Below are positions 1-7,075 of a stretch of 13,881 nt of DNA, one piece after another. This DNA comes from JAAYCI01 sp964370445 (GTDB taxonomy: Bacteria; Bacillota; Clostridia; Oscillospirales; Ruminococcaceae). Made by a program: the position numbers and the translations under genes. Positions within the stretch are counted from its first letter, which is position 1. The number at the start of each line of letters is the position of its first letter. Location of the stretch: the NCBI GenBank assembly GCA_964370445.1, contig CAYJJK010000069.1, positions 1 to 13,881 on the forward strand, given 5' to 3'. The notes under the pieces are model-generated. The model was not told the origin of the DNA, made no database searches, and saw only the letters and a list, made by a program, of their open reading frames with translations.

Positions 1-344
1 ACTATGGGCAAGGCTCTAGCCGTGAGCATGCCGCCTTGGTGCCTTTATACCTTGGCATCCGTGCCGTTTTGGTGCAAAGCTTTGCGCGCATCCATAAGGC
101 AAACTTAGTCAACGCAGGCCTTCTGCCCTTAGAATTTGAAAATGCCGATGATCTACAAAAACTGGAAACCGGTGACACACTCACCTTAAGTGGCATCCAC
201 AAAGGGCTTACAAGCGGCAAGATGCAACTAAAAAACGAGCGCACCAAAGACACCTTTACCCTACTTTGTGACATTTCCGAGCGTCAAGTGGACATCATCA
301 AAGCCGGCGGCCTTTTAAACTATACCAAAGAAAAAGCAAACTAA
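1..344 (+). CDS. acnA: Aconitate hydratase, C-terminal part (5' end outside window)
   Basis: Partial gene read from base 3 to the TAA at 342-344. It begins inside the swivel domain with YGQGSSREHAAL, the conserved loop of the aconitase C-terminal domain (citrate/isocitrate carboxylate contacts). FARIHKANLVNAGLLPLEF follows, and the protein ends in AGGLLNYTKEKAN, a tail I know from clostridial aconitases of about 640 residues. The family interconverts citrate and isocitrate through cis-aconitate using a 4Fe-4S cluster; the cluster ligands lie upstream and are not visible. The small subunit of isopropylmalate dehydratase has a similar loop, but its ending differs, and the neighbour below fits isocitrate metabolism. 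Only 20 bases separate it from the dehydrogenase gene, so co-transcription is likely. Confidence 0.9.
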   Translation, partial: YGQGSSREHAALVPLYLGIRAVLVQSFARIHKANLVNAGLLPLEFENADDLQKLETGDTLTLSGIHKGLTSGKMQLKNERTKDTFTLLCDISERQVDIIKAGGLLNYTKEKAN

Positions 345-364
345 AAAACGGAGGAACTATTGAT

Positions 365-1522
365 ATGCTCAATCGCGAAGAAGCCCAAAAGAAATTAAAT
401 GCTATTTTAGATTTGCAAGAAGCACGTGTGGCCCGTATGGCGCAGCAAAAAGATTTTGTCAACTACGAAACCCTGGACAAACTCATTATTGGGGTGTGCG
501 GTGGAGACGGAATTGGCCCTGTTATCACCAAGGCCAGCGAGGATGTGCTACGCTTTCTTTTAAAAGACGAAGTTGAAAACGGCCGAGTGGAATTTCGTAC
601 CATCGATGGTTTAACCATTGAGAACCGCATTGATGTGGGCAAGGCGATTCCGGATGATGTTTTGGCAGAACTAAAAGAGTGCCATGTAGTGCTGAAAGGG
701 CCCACCACCACCCCAGATGCTTCCTATAAAGGCCCCAACATCGAAAGTGCCAATGTGGCCATGCGCAGAGAGCTAGATTTGTTTGCCAATGTGCGCCCCG
801 TAAAAGTACCCGAGCAAGGCATCGACTGGACCTTCTTCCGCGAGAATACCGAGGGCGGCTATGCCGTGGGTAGCCTTGGCTTTGAAGCCGAAGGCGGCAT
901 CAGCGTAGACTTTACCATCACCACCACCGAGGGTTCGCGCCGCATTGCACAGTTGGCGTTTGATTTTGCCAAAAAGAACGGAAAAAACAAGGTAGCCTGT
1001 GTTACCAAGGCCAATGTTATTAAAGAAACAGACGGAAAATTTTTACGCGTGTGCCAAGAAGTGTCCGAAAACTTTCCCGGCATCGACTGCGAAAGCTGGT
1101 ATGCCGATATCATGACCGCAAAACTGGTGGATGAAAAACGCCGCCGTGATTTCCAGGTGATGGTGCTTCCAAACCTGTATGGCGATATCATCACAGACGA
1201 AGCGGCTGAGTTTCAAGGCGGTGTGGGCACTGCCGGTAGCATGAACCTTGGCAAACGCTATGCCATGTTTGAGGCCATCCATGGCTCGGCCCCACGCATG
1301 ATCACCGAAGGCCGCGGCCAATATGCCGACCCCGGAAGCATGCTGCGTGCCACCGTTCTTCTTTTGGCACACATTGGTAAAAAAGCTGAGAGTGCAAAAC
1401 TGGAGCGCGCCTTAGATATCTGCATGTTTGAAGAGAAAAAACACAGCATCACCGGCCGTGACAATGGCGCCACTACAGCGGAGTTCAGTGCTTATGTAAT
1501 GGAGACCATTGCATCGTTATAA
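365..1522 (+). CDS. icd: Isocitrate/isopropylmalate-family dehydrogenase, probably isocitrate dehydrogenase
   Basis: 385 residues. It probably oxidises and decarboxylates isocitrate to 2-oxoglutarate in the cytoplasm, using the product of the aconitase encoded just upstream. Visible family residues: GGDGIGP near residue 46; the substrate helix with S128, N130, R134 and R144; FFRENTEGGYA with R159 and Y166; K215 in TKANVIK; and metal-binding aspartates in LYGDIITDEAAEF (D274, D278). The cofactor loop is HGSAPRM (306-312) followed by a short insertion. R311 stands where NADP enzymes carry Lys and NAD enzymes Asp, so the cofactor is uncertain. About 40 residues precede the Rossmann-like core, which is typical of the clostridial subfamily. 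The start is ATG with GGAGG at 350-354. Isopropylmalate dehydrogenase is less likely because no leu genes are seen here. Confidence 0.88.
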   Translation: MLNREEAQKKLNAILDLQEARVARMAQQKDFVNYETLDKLIIGVCGGDGIGPVITKASEDVLRFLLKDEVENGRVEFRTIDGLTIENRIDVGKAIPDDVLAELKECHVVLKGPTTTPDASYKGPNIESANVAMRRELDLFANVRPVKVPEQGIDWTFFRENTEGGYAVGSLGFEAEGGISVDFTITTTEGSRRIAQLAFDFAKKNGKNKVACVTKANVIKETDGKFLRVCQEVSENFPGIDCESWYADIMTAKLVDEKRRRDFQVMVLPNLYGDIITDEAAEFQGGVGTAGSMNLGKRYAMFEAIHGSAPRMITEGRGQYADPGSMLRATVLLLAHIGKKAESAKLERALDICMFEEKKHSITGRDNGATTAEFSAYVMETIASL

Positions 1523-1539
1523 GGATAAGGGAGGAAAGA

Positions 1540-2169
1540 ATGAGCAATAAAGTTCCACTGCCCGTTGTTAAGCGCTTGCCTCGATATCATCGTTACCTAT
1601 CGGATTTACAAAAACATGGCATTGGCACCGTTTCATCCAGCGCGCTAGCTCAGATGCTGGGCACCACAGCCAGCCAAGTGAGGCAAGACTTCAATTGCTT
1701 TGGTGGGTTTGGCCAGCAAGGGGTTGGCTACAACGTAAAAGTTTTGTGCGCCCGCCTTGGAGAGCTTTTAACCGGCGGCAACGAATTATCGGTAATTTTG
1801 ATAGGCACCGGCCGCCTTGGGCGCACGATGAGCCATTTTTTGGCCACAGTAGCTTCCGGGTTTAGGCTTGTTGCATTTTTTGATAAAAACCGAAATGAAG
1901 TTGGCCAAACGCTGGAAGGTCTTACGATTTTAGATGTTGACACCTTACCTGAATTTTGTAAAGAACACAAGGTAGACGTGGCCGCTTTATGTGTGCCGGA
2001 AGAAGCTGCAAACGACTTCATGCCTACCTTAAAACAACTGGGCATCCGCGGATTTTGGAATTTCAGCCACTACGATTTTTCAAACGACCCGGAGCTTGTG
2101 GTAGAAAATGTACATTTGAATGATAGTTTAATGAGTCTTGGTTTTAGGGTTCGACACGAAGATTTTTAA
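1540..2169 (+). CDS. rex: Redox-sensing transcriptional repressor Rex
   Basis: 209 residues, the usual Rex length. Rex is a homodimer that represses fermentation and NADH-reoxidation genes until a high NADH/NAD ratio releases it from DNA. The N-terminal winged helix covers about residues 1-80, with the conserved start VPLPVVKRLPRYHRYL, the recognition region ASQVRQDF and the GFGQQGVGY wing. A Rossmann domain follows with the nucleotide motif GTGRLG at 89-94 and D115 at the end of the second strand, as expected for NAD(H). The C-terminal swapped helix includes VENVHLNDSLMSLGF. GGGAGG precedes the ATG, 17 bases after the dehydrogenase stop. Its place behind aconitase and isocitrate dehydrogenase suggests shared transcription and feedback of NADH on the oxidative TCA branch. 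The likely operator region lies upstream of the window. Confidence 0.95.
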   Translation: MSNKVPLPVVKRLPRYHRYLSDLQKHGIGTVSSSALAQMLGTTASQVRQDFNCFGGFGQQGVGYNVKVLCARLGELLTGGNELSVILIGTGRLGRTMSHFLATVASGFRLVAFFDKNRNEVGQTLEGLTILDVDTLPEFCKEHKVDVAALCVPEEAANDFMPTLKQLGIRGFWNFSHYDFSNDPELVVENVHLNDSLMSLGFRVRHEDF

Positions 2170-2184
2170 AAGCCCAAAGGGCTT
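2170..2184 (+). other. Small hairpin between rex and ydbC
   Basis: AAGCCC-AAA-GGGCTT is a perfect 6-bp stem with a 3-base loop, directly after the rex stop and directly before the AGGAGG of the next gene. It has no U-tract, so it is not an intrinsic terminator. It could protect or tune the intercistronic mRNA. It is short enough to be chance. Confidence 0.35.
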
Positions 2185-2197
2185 AGGAGGAAAAAAC

Positions 2198-2419
2198 ATG
2201 GCTGAATTTAAATATGAAATTACAGAGCGCATTGCAGTGCTCAGTGAAAACCCAAATGGCTGGAGCCGCCAACTAAACATGGTGAGCTGGAACGAGCGCG
2301 AACCGAAATATGACATCCGCGACTGGGCACCCGATAGCAAAAAAATGGGCAAAGGCATCAGTCTTACCCACGATGAACTCACCGTACTCAAAGGCATTTT
2401 GGAAGAATTGGAACTGTAA
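2198..2419 (+). CDS. YdbC-family PC4-like single-stranded nucleic-acid-binding protein
   Basis: 73 residues, starting at the ATG at 2198 with a strong AGGAGG 8 bases upstream; a longer in-frame reading would run back into rex and is not credible. The sequence closely resembles Lactococcus YdbC as I remember it: IAVLSENPNGWSRQLNMVSWN, then EPKYDIRDWAPDSKKMGKGISL, then a C-terminal helix rich in Leu and Glu (LTVLKGILEELEL). This is the bacterial PC4 fold (PF02229 type), a beta-sheet plus one helix that forms dimers binding single-stranded DNA or RNA. Its cellular job is unknown. It lies in the rex operon and its stop codon directly abuts the start of the HD-domain gene, implying translational coupling. 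Confidence 0.85.
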   Translation: MAEFKYEITERIAVLSENPNGWSRQLNMVSWNEREPKYDIRDWAPDSKKMGKGISLTHDELTVLKGILEELEL

Positions 2420-3001
2420 ATGGATTACAAGGCAAAATTTATCGGCTATTTTGAAGAGCACATCCACCGCGAAGGCGCAAATGAGCTTTTGACATGGATG
2501 CAAAGCACCGATTTCTTTACAGCACCGGCCTCCACGCGGTTTCATGGTGCATGCGAAGGTGGTCTTGTGATGCACAGTGTTAACGTGTTTGAGGTGCTGT
2601 GGCACCGTTTTCAAGACGCAGGACCGACCGCAGAAAGCCTTGCTCTGTGTGGCCTTTTGCATGATTTGTGCAAAGCCAATTTCTATAAACCTGGCTTTCG
2701 CAACGTGAAAGACGATGCCACCGGCGTTTGGAGCAAAGTACCCACCTACACCGTGCAAGACGCTTTCCCCTATGGACACGGTGAAAAAAGTGTGTTTTTA
2801 ATCGAGCGCTTTGTGCGCCTAAAACCAGCCGAAGCCGTGGCCATCCGCTGGCATATGGGCGGTTTTGACGAAGCTGTACGCGGCGGGAGCTATGCCATTG
2901 GCGAAGCGTGGCATCAGCATCCTTTGGGTGTAATGTTGCATATTGCAGATCTTGAGGCCAGCTATTTGCTGGAACGTGGCACAAGCAGCGTGAATAAATA
3001 A
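2420..3001 (+). CDS. HD-domain metal-dependent phosphohydrolase, function unknown
   Basis: 193 residues. The ATG directly follows the previous TAA. HD-superfamily residues are in order: H52 in GGLVMHSVNV, H81-D82 in GLLHDLCK, and D177 in HIADLEASYLLE, with H145 in RWHMGG as a further candidate ligand. This H...HD...D set is the core needed to bind one or two metals and hydrolyse phosphomonoesters or phosphodiesters. There is no signal peptide or membrane segment, so it is cytoplasmic. The GACEGGLVMHS lead-in resembles single-domain clostridial HD hydrolases often annotated only as hydrolase. It lacks the long catalytic domain of RelA/SpoT and the HD-GYP motif, so I do not assign a nucleotide substrate. 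It is the last gene before the terminator at 3011. Confidence 0.8.
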   Translation: MDYKAKFIGYFEEHIHREGANELLTWMQSTDFFTAPASTRFHGACEGGLVMHSVNVFEVLWHRFQDAGPTAESLALCGLLHDLCKANFYKPGFRNVKDDATGVWSKVPTYTVQDAFPYGHGEKSVFLIERFVRLKPAEAVAIRWHMGGFDEAVRGGSYAIGEAWHQHPLGVMLHIADLEASYLLERGTSSVNK

Positions 3002-3010
3002 AGACTTCAT

Positions 3011-3053
3011 AGGTGGTGGCAATGCATACTATTGATTGCCACCACCTTTGTTA
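3011..3053 (+). terminator. Rho-independent terminator of the acnA-icd-rex-ydbC-HD operon
   Basis: AGGTGGTGGCAAT (3011-3023) pairs perfectly with ATTGCCACCACCT (3035-3047) across an 11-base loop. The 13-bp stem is followed by TTGTTA, a short and imperfect U-tract. It begins 10 bases after the HD gene stop. Confidence 0.85.
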
Positions 3054-3106
3054 TACCCAGCTTTACCACACGCATCATCGATTATTTTCTAAGATTTGAT
3101 TGAAAT

Positions 3107-3124
3107 TTGTTAAAACGCTTGCAA
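3107..3124 (+). promoter_or_regulatory. Candidate Rex operator (weak match)
   Basis: TTGTTAAAACGCTTGCAA compared with the Rex consensus TTGTTAA-N4-TTAACAA: the left half matches 7 of 7, the right half 4 of 7, and the outer TTG...CAA is kept. The site overlaps the -35 hexamer (3119-3124) of the diguanylate cyclase promoter, where a repressor would act. Rex is encoded about 1 kb upstream. A similar partial match inside coding sequence at 11664-11682 shows how easily chance produces this in AT-rich DNA. Confidence 0.3.
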
Positions 3125-3147
3125 TTCATGGCAAATTAGTATATTAT
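3119..3147 (+). promoter_or_regulatory. Sigma-A-type promoter for the diguanylate cyclase gene
   Basis: TTGCAA (3119-3124), a 17-base spacer, and TATTAT (3142-3147). It lies downstream of the operon terminator and about 95 bases upstream of the start codon, leaving a 5' leader of roughly 90 bases in which I saw no recognisable riboswitch. Confidence 0.6.
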
Positions 3148-3242
3148 TATATATCAGTTTTTGTGGTAATTCTATAAAAAATAATTATTAGATTTGTGAC
3201 TTTATAAGGCTTGAATCTATTTTAAGGAGAGGAGGCGATAGT

Positions 3243-4673
3243 ATGAGCAAGGCCCACGATACATTCTGGCATGAAATGATGGAAAAAAGCAGTGTTGTGA
3301 ATGACGAGCATTTTTCTAAGTGTGATTTTTTGCAAGACACCTGCAACTTTTTTGGCCTTTCACATGGTTTTATTTATGAAGCCGATCATACGGGTATATT
3401 CCATCGGCAAGAATTTTTTCAATCGGTATCGTTTGCGCCGCTTGCCAAAGAGCTGAACATGAAAATGATCTTAGGGTTGGAGCTGCTTAGTGAATTATCG
3501 TCTCAGCGTATTATCATTGTCTCTGGTGATAGACAAAAAAGCCAATTAGAAGAGCGGCTAAAAGAGGTTTTTAGGGCCAGCACCCTCATCCTTATTCCGG
3601 TATTAAACCAGCATTATCAGCTTTCCGGGTTTGTGGGCTTGTCCGATCGTCGCAAATTTTTACGCAACGCAGACATCGATATCAAAACCTCTTGTGCGGT
3701 GCTTTCCCTGCTTGCAAACCGCATGAAATTAGAAATGTTTCAAAAAGGCATCGCCTTTACAGAGCAAGCACTTGGCAATGTGCTAGATCACATCGGAATT
3801 GACATTTATGTGAATGATTATTATACACATGACGTTTTGTATGTAAACCAATCCATGGCTGCACCCTATGGTGGTGTAGCCGAGATGTTGGGCAAAAAAT
3901 GTTGGGCCACTATTTTTGATGATAAAGGTAGCCCCTGTGAATTTTGTCCACAGGAAAAACTGCTGGACGAAAACAACATGCCCACCAAGGCCTATACCTG
4001 GGATTATGAACGACCGTTTGACAAATCATGGTTTCGTGTGTTCAGCTCTGCTTTTAAATGGACAGATGGGCGTATTGCACATCTTGTGGCCAGTGTGGAT
4101 ATTACCGAAAGCAAGCGCAACGAAATGCTGATTCAAAAAATGGCACGGTTCGATCACTTAACAGGCCTTGCCAACCGTCGAAGCTTACAAGAAGACATTG
4201 AGGCGCTGATACAAAACACGCCCAAAGAAGAGGCCAATTGCTTCTTGCTATTTTGCGATTTAGATGGCTTTAAAACCATCAATGATACCCTAAGCCATGA
4301 CGCCGGCGATGTGCTACTTACCTCTATTGGAGATGGCCTCAAGCGTATGTCCGGCGAATCTCTGTATTGCTATCGTCAAGGTGGCGATGAATTTGTGGTA
4401 TTGGTGAAAAACAAAAGCACTTTAGAGGAGATGGAAAAAGTGCTTTCTGATTTACTTAATGTATTTTGTGCCACCTACCAATACAAAGGCACCGACATGC
4501 AATGTGGTTGCAGCGTGGGCATTTCTCACTATCCAAAAGACGCCCATACCCCAAAAGAACTATTTCACCTTGCCGACACCGCCATGTATGCTGCAAAACA
4601 GGCTGGCAAAGGCACCGTGCGCTTTGTACAAGGCAGCCAGTTTGTAGCACTGAAGGAATACTTTGGTGAATAA
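3243..4673 (+). CDS. Soluble GAF-PAS-GGDEF diguanylate cyclase
   Basis: 476 residues with no membrane segment. It should make cyclic di-GMP from two GTP in the cytoplasm. Order of parts: an N-terminal GAF-like sensor (about 20-165); a PAS domain (about 172-290) ending in the usual ASVDITESKRNE linker; and a GGDEF domain (about 298-465). The active site is intact: FDHLTGLANRR, LFCDLDGFKTIND with metal-binding D339, and RQGGDEF at 378-384. The inhibitory RxxD site normally found before GGDEF is absent (G-E-S-L there), so product inhibition by that site is unlikely. The PAS domain has a cysteine cluster, C220 with C232-E-F-C235-P, suggesting metal, Fe-S or thiol redox sensing. The ribosome site GGAGAGGAGG precedes the ATG. 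It has its own promoter and terminator, so it is monocistronic. Confidence 0.92.
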   Translation: MSKAHDTFWHEMMEKSSVVNDEHFSKCDFLQDTCNFFGLSHGFIYEADHTGIFHRQEFFQSVSFAPLAKELNMKMILGLELLSELSSQRIIIVSGDRQKSQLEERLKEVFRASTLILIPVLNQHYQLSGFVGLSDRRKFLRNADIDIKTSCAVLSLLANRMKLEMFQKGIAFTEQALGNVLDHIGIDIYVNDYYTHDVLYVNQSMAAPYGGVAEMLGKKCWATIFDDKGSPCEFCPQEKLLDENNMPTKAYTWDYERPFDKSWFRVFSSAFKWTDGRIAHLVASVDITESKRNEMLIQKMARFDHLTGLANRRSLQEDIEALIQNTPKEEANCFLLFCDLDGFKTINDTLSHDAGDVLLTSIGDGLKRMSGESLYCYRQGGDEFVVLVKNKSTLEEMEKVLSDLLNVFCATYQYKGTDMQCGCSVGISHYPKDAHTPKELFHLADTAMYAAKQAGKGTVRFVQGSQFVALKEYFGE

Positions 4674-4723
4674 TACCACAGCCAAAAATAGCATTTTCCA
4701 GGCACTTTCAATCCAATAGAATC

Positions 4724-4777
4724 AAAAAGCGAGAGCCATTTTGTAAAATTTACAAAACAGCTCTCGCTTTATATTTT
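4724..4777. terminator. Bidirectional terminator between convergent genes
   Basis: AAAGCGAGAGC (4726-4736) pairs with GCTCTCGCTTT (4760-4770). Inside, TTTTGTAA (4739-4746) pairs with TTACAAAA (4750-4757), giving a long two-part hairpin with a 3-base loop. The plus strand ends in TTTATATTTT; the minus strand ends in a T5 run (A5 at 4724-4728). It serves both the diguanylate cyclase gene and the acetyltransferase gene facing it. Confidence 0.85.
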
Positions 4778-4832
4778 AACACATCCTGTGGCAGACACTA
4801 CCGGACCGCATCCACCTCATTACGCTGGTTTC

Positions 4833-5606
4833 CTAAGGGCGCACAGACACAAAAAAATGCTGATAATCGGCTTGAAATCCGAATCGAGTGTAAAAGGAAA
4901 TAAGAGGTTCTTCGCATAAAAGGGAAAGGGTTCTCGTTTTTCCAAAATCACAACACAGGCTGGTAAGCAAGGTAGTGGCAAGGCCTCGGTGACGATGCAG
5001 GGCATGGGTTTCTACGTTTGCAATGTAGGCGTCCTTTTCCAAAAGTGCCCAAATACCCGCACCGGCAAGCAAGGTGTTGTTTTTTGTAATGCCATACATG
5101 GCGGTATAGCCGTGATTTCGGCGTGCACAAAGGTCGGCATAGAAGAAATCGCGTGCAAGGGGTGGAATGGGGCCGTCTCCACTTTCAAGCAAAGCAAGAA
5201 CACTGCTGGGTGAAACCGATTTACAAAAACTTTCCCCCGAGTTTAAAGCCACACGCGCCGGTAAAGCTGCTTGTGTAGCAGGCGCACGCAACATCACCCT
5301 GGTGGTTTCTACCACCTGCCAACCATCTGGCGGCTGATGATTGCTTGTGAGCTGTAAAATGTTGCAAAAACGCAAAAAATCGCCGAACTCTTCGGCGTTT
5401 TCAGCGCGCCCCAAAAGCAGGGCACGTTTACCACTCACTCTGCATAGGCCACTGCTACCAATGCTATAAAAAGTGTGTGGTAGCGTAGAATTTTTGCACA
5501 ACATACGCCAGTGCATACGGCATACAGTGCCTAAAGCGGGCACCTTGGTATGGTGCCGCACCACAACATCATCACGCACATGCCCCGGTGATAATTGTGC
5601 AATCAC
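4833..5606 (-). CDS. GNAT-family N-acetyltransferase, substrate unknown
   Basis: 257 residues. The C-terminal half (about 150-257) is a GNAT domain. AYIANVETHALHRHRGLATTLL carries the acetyl-CoA pyrophosphate-binding motif (HRHRGLA, 204-210), and EEPLISFYTRFGF is the usual final strand-helix. The N-terminal 140 residues are less conserved and probably form a partner or substrate-recognition domain. The start is GTG at 5606, overlapping the murD stop in a GTGA arrangement; no clear ribosome site is visible, so it is probably translated by coupling to murD. The family transfers acetyl from acetyl-CoA to an amine, but nothing here names the acceptor. Its link to murD may be only transcriptional; a role in cell-wall precursor modification is speculation. 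Confidence 0.8.
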   Translation of the reverse strand: MIAQLSPGHVRDDVVVRHHTKVPALGTVCRMHWRMLCKNSTLPHTFYSIGSSGLCRVSGKRALLLGRAENAEEFGDFLRFCNILQLTSNHQPPDGWQVVETTRVMLRAPATQAALPARVALNSGESFCKSVSPSSVLALLESGDGPIPPLARDFFYADLCARRNHGYTAMYGITKNNTLLAGAGIWALLEKDAYIANVETHALHRHRGLATTLLTSLCCDFGKTRTLSLLCEEPLISFYTRFGFQADYQHFFVSVRP

Positions 5607-6982
5607 AAGGCGTGCACCAAATTTTTAAAGTAGGCTCCACGCGCTTCAAAATTTGGAAAAGCATCAAATGAAGTGCAAGCCGGAGAAAGAAGCACAGTAT
5701 CGCCATTGTTTGCATGCCGCTTTGCCTCACTCACAGCTTCATCAAGATTTTCCACATGCAAAATTTGCGGTGAGCCTTCGGTGTAATCATCTGCTTTGCG
5801 CACAGCTTTATCCAATTTTTCAGCTGCAGGACCGCACAAAATTAACAGTTTTACATGTTGTGGAACAATGGCAGCCAAGTCGTCAAACGGCACCTTTTTG
5901 TCCTGCCCGCCGGCAAGTAAAATCAATTTCTCTTCAAAAGAACGTAAGCCTGCCATGACACGCGTTGGGCTGGTGGCAATAGAATCGTTATACCAAGCCA
6001 CACCGTTCACAGTACGCACAGGCTCGATACGGTGCTCTACACAAGAGAACGTTCGCGCCACTTCGGCCATATCTTCATCTCTGGCATAGCCCAAAACAGC
6101 CGCAAATGCCGCAAGTAAATTTTCGATGTTGTGTGCACCGCGCAAGCCCACTTCATTTTTATGCACAATGGGCCTGCTTTCGCCATTTTGCACCACGCAC
6201 AAATGCCCATTTTCAGCAAGAAAAGCGCCGTTTTGCACTTTGCGCTTTGTTGAAAACCAACGCACCTCGGCCGAGGTATCCTTTTCCATGCCACGCACAG
6301 TTTCATCTTCCCAGTTCAAAACAGCCACATCATCAGCAGTTTGAAACCGCAACAAATTGCTTTTTGCCGAAATATACTCATCCATATCACGGTGCTTATC
6401 CAAATGGTTTGGCGTTACATTCGTTAAAACAGCCACCTTGGGTGACATGCGCATTGAAATCAACTGAAAACTGGATAATTCCACCACTGCAACGTCAGAA
6501 GGCTCCACCTTATCTACAATAGGCAACATAGCACGGCCGATGTTACCACCAAGGTGCACATGATGCTTTGCCATTTTTAATATCTCGGCAATTAACGTAG
6601 TGGTGGTGGTTTTACCATCACTGCCACTAATGCCCACTATGGGGCAGGCAGCGTTTTCAAAAAACAATTCCATCTCACTGGTAACAATAGCCCCCGCGTG
6701 GCTTGCCGCCTGCAATTCCGGCGTATAAAACCCAAAACCCGGCGTGCGCAAAATCATATCTTGCCCCGCAAGCGCATTGAGATAATTCTCTCCAAGTGAA
6801 AGGCGAACCCCAAGGCTTAAAAGCTCTTCACCAAATGCACCAAAATCAGCCAAGGTGTGTAAATCACACAAGGTAACCTGCGCACCGGCATTGGCAAACA
6901 TCACAATCAAATCACGGTGAGCTACACCGCCCCCAATGAAAGCAACTTTTTTGCCACCCAACGAATAAAAAAAATTCTTCAA
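5603..6982 (-). CDS. murD: UDP-N-acetylmuramoyl-L-alanine--D-glutamate ligase
   Basis: 459 residues, full length for MurD. It adds D-Glu to UDP-MurNAc-L-Ala with ATP in cytoplasmic peptidoglycan synthesis. Domain 1 is Rossmann-like (KKVAFIGGGVAHRDLI, 11-26). The central ATPase domain has GISGSDGKTTTTT (117-129), the E168-L-S-S-F-Q motif, TNVTPNHLDKH with H193 and D195, and SAKSNLL with K207, the probable carbamylated lysine. Domain 3 follows from about 300, with YNDSIATSPTRVMAGL, LAGGQDKKVPF and SPACTSFDAFPNFEARG. The start is TTG with GGGGT 8 bases upstream; this sits the usual dozen residues before the first beta strand. It lies outside a dcw cluster, between ridA (93 bases upstream) and the acetyltransferase (4-base overlap). 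Confidence 0.95.
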   Translation of the reverse strand: MKNFFYSLGGKKVAFIGGGVAHRDLIVMFANAGAQVTLCDLHTLADFGAFGEELLSLGVRLSLGENYLNALAGQDMILRTPGFGFYTPELQAASHAGAIVTSEMELFFENAACPIVGISGSDGKTTTTTLIAEILKMAKHHVHLGGNIGRAMLPIVDKVEPSDVAVVELSSFQLISMRMSPKVAVLTNVTPNHLDKHRDMDEYISAKSNLLRFQTADDVAVLNWEDETVRGMEKDTSAEVRWFSTKRKVQNGAFLAENGHLCVVQNGESRPIVHKNEVGLRGAHNIENLLAAFAAVLGYARDEDMAEVARTFSCVEHRIEPVRTVNGVAWYNDSIATSPTRVMAGLRSFEEKLILLAGGQDKKVPFDDLAAIVPQHVKLLILCGPAAEKLDKAVRKADDYTEGSPQILHVENLDEAVSEAKRHANNGDTVLLSPACTSFDAFPNFEARGAYFKNLVHAL

Positions 6983-7075
6983 AACAATTTACCCCATTTG
7001 TTACAAATAAAAACACTGCACCCTTTTCTGCCCTTTTGCCGGGTATCCGTGCGACAAAGGCCTAAAACTTTGGCG

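Noticed and set aside
463..711. Long minus-strand frames opposite the isocitrate dehydrogenase and other genes
   Set aside because: They lie entirely within strongly supported genes on the other strand, lack ribosome sites and show no family resemblance.
5653..6522. Plus-strand open frames opposite murD
   Set aside because: They are shadows of the murD coding sequence; murD is full length with all catalytic motifs.
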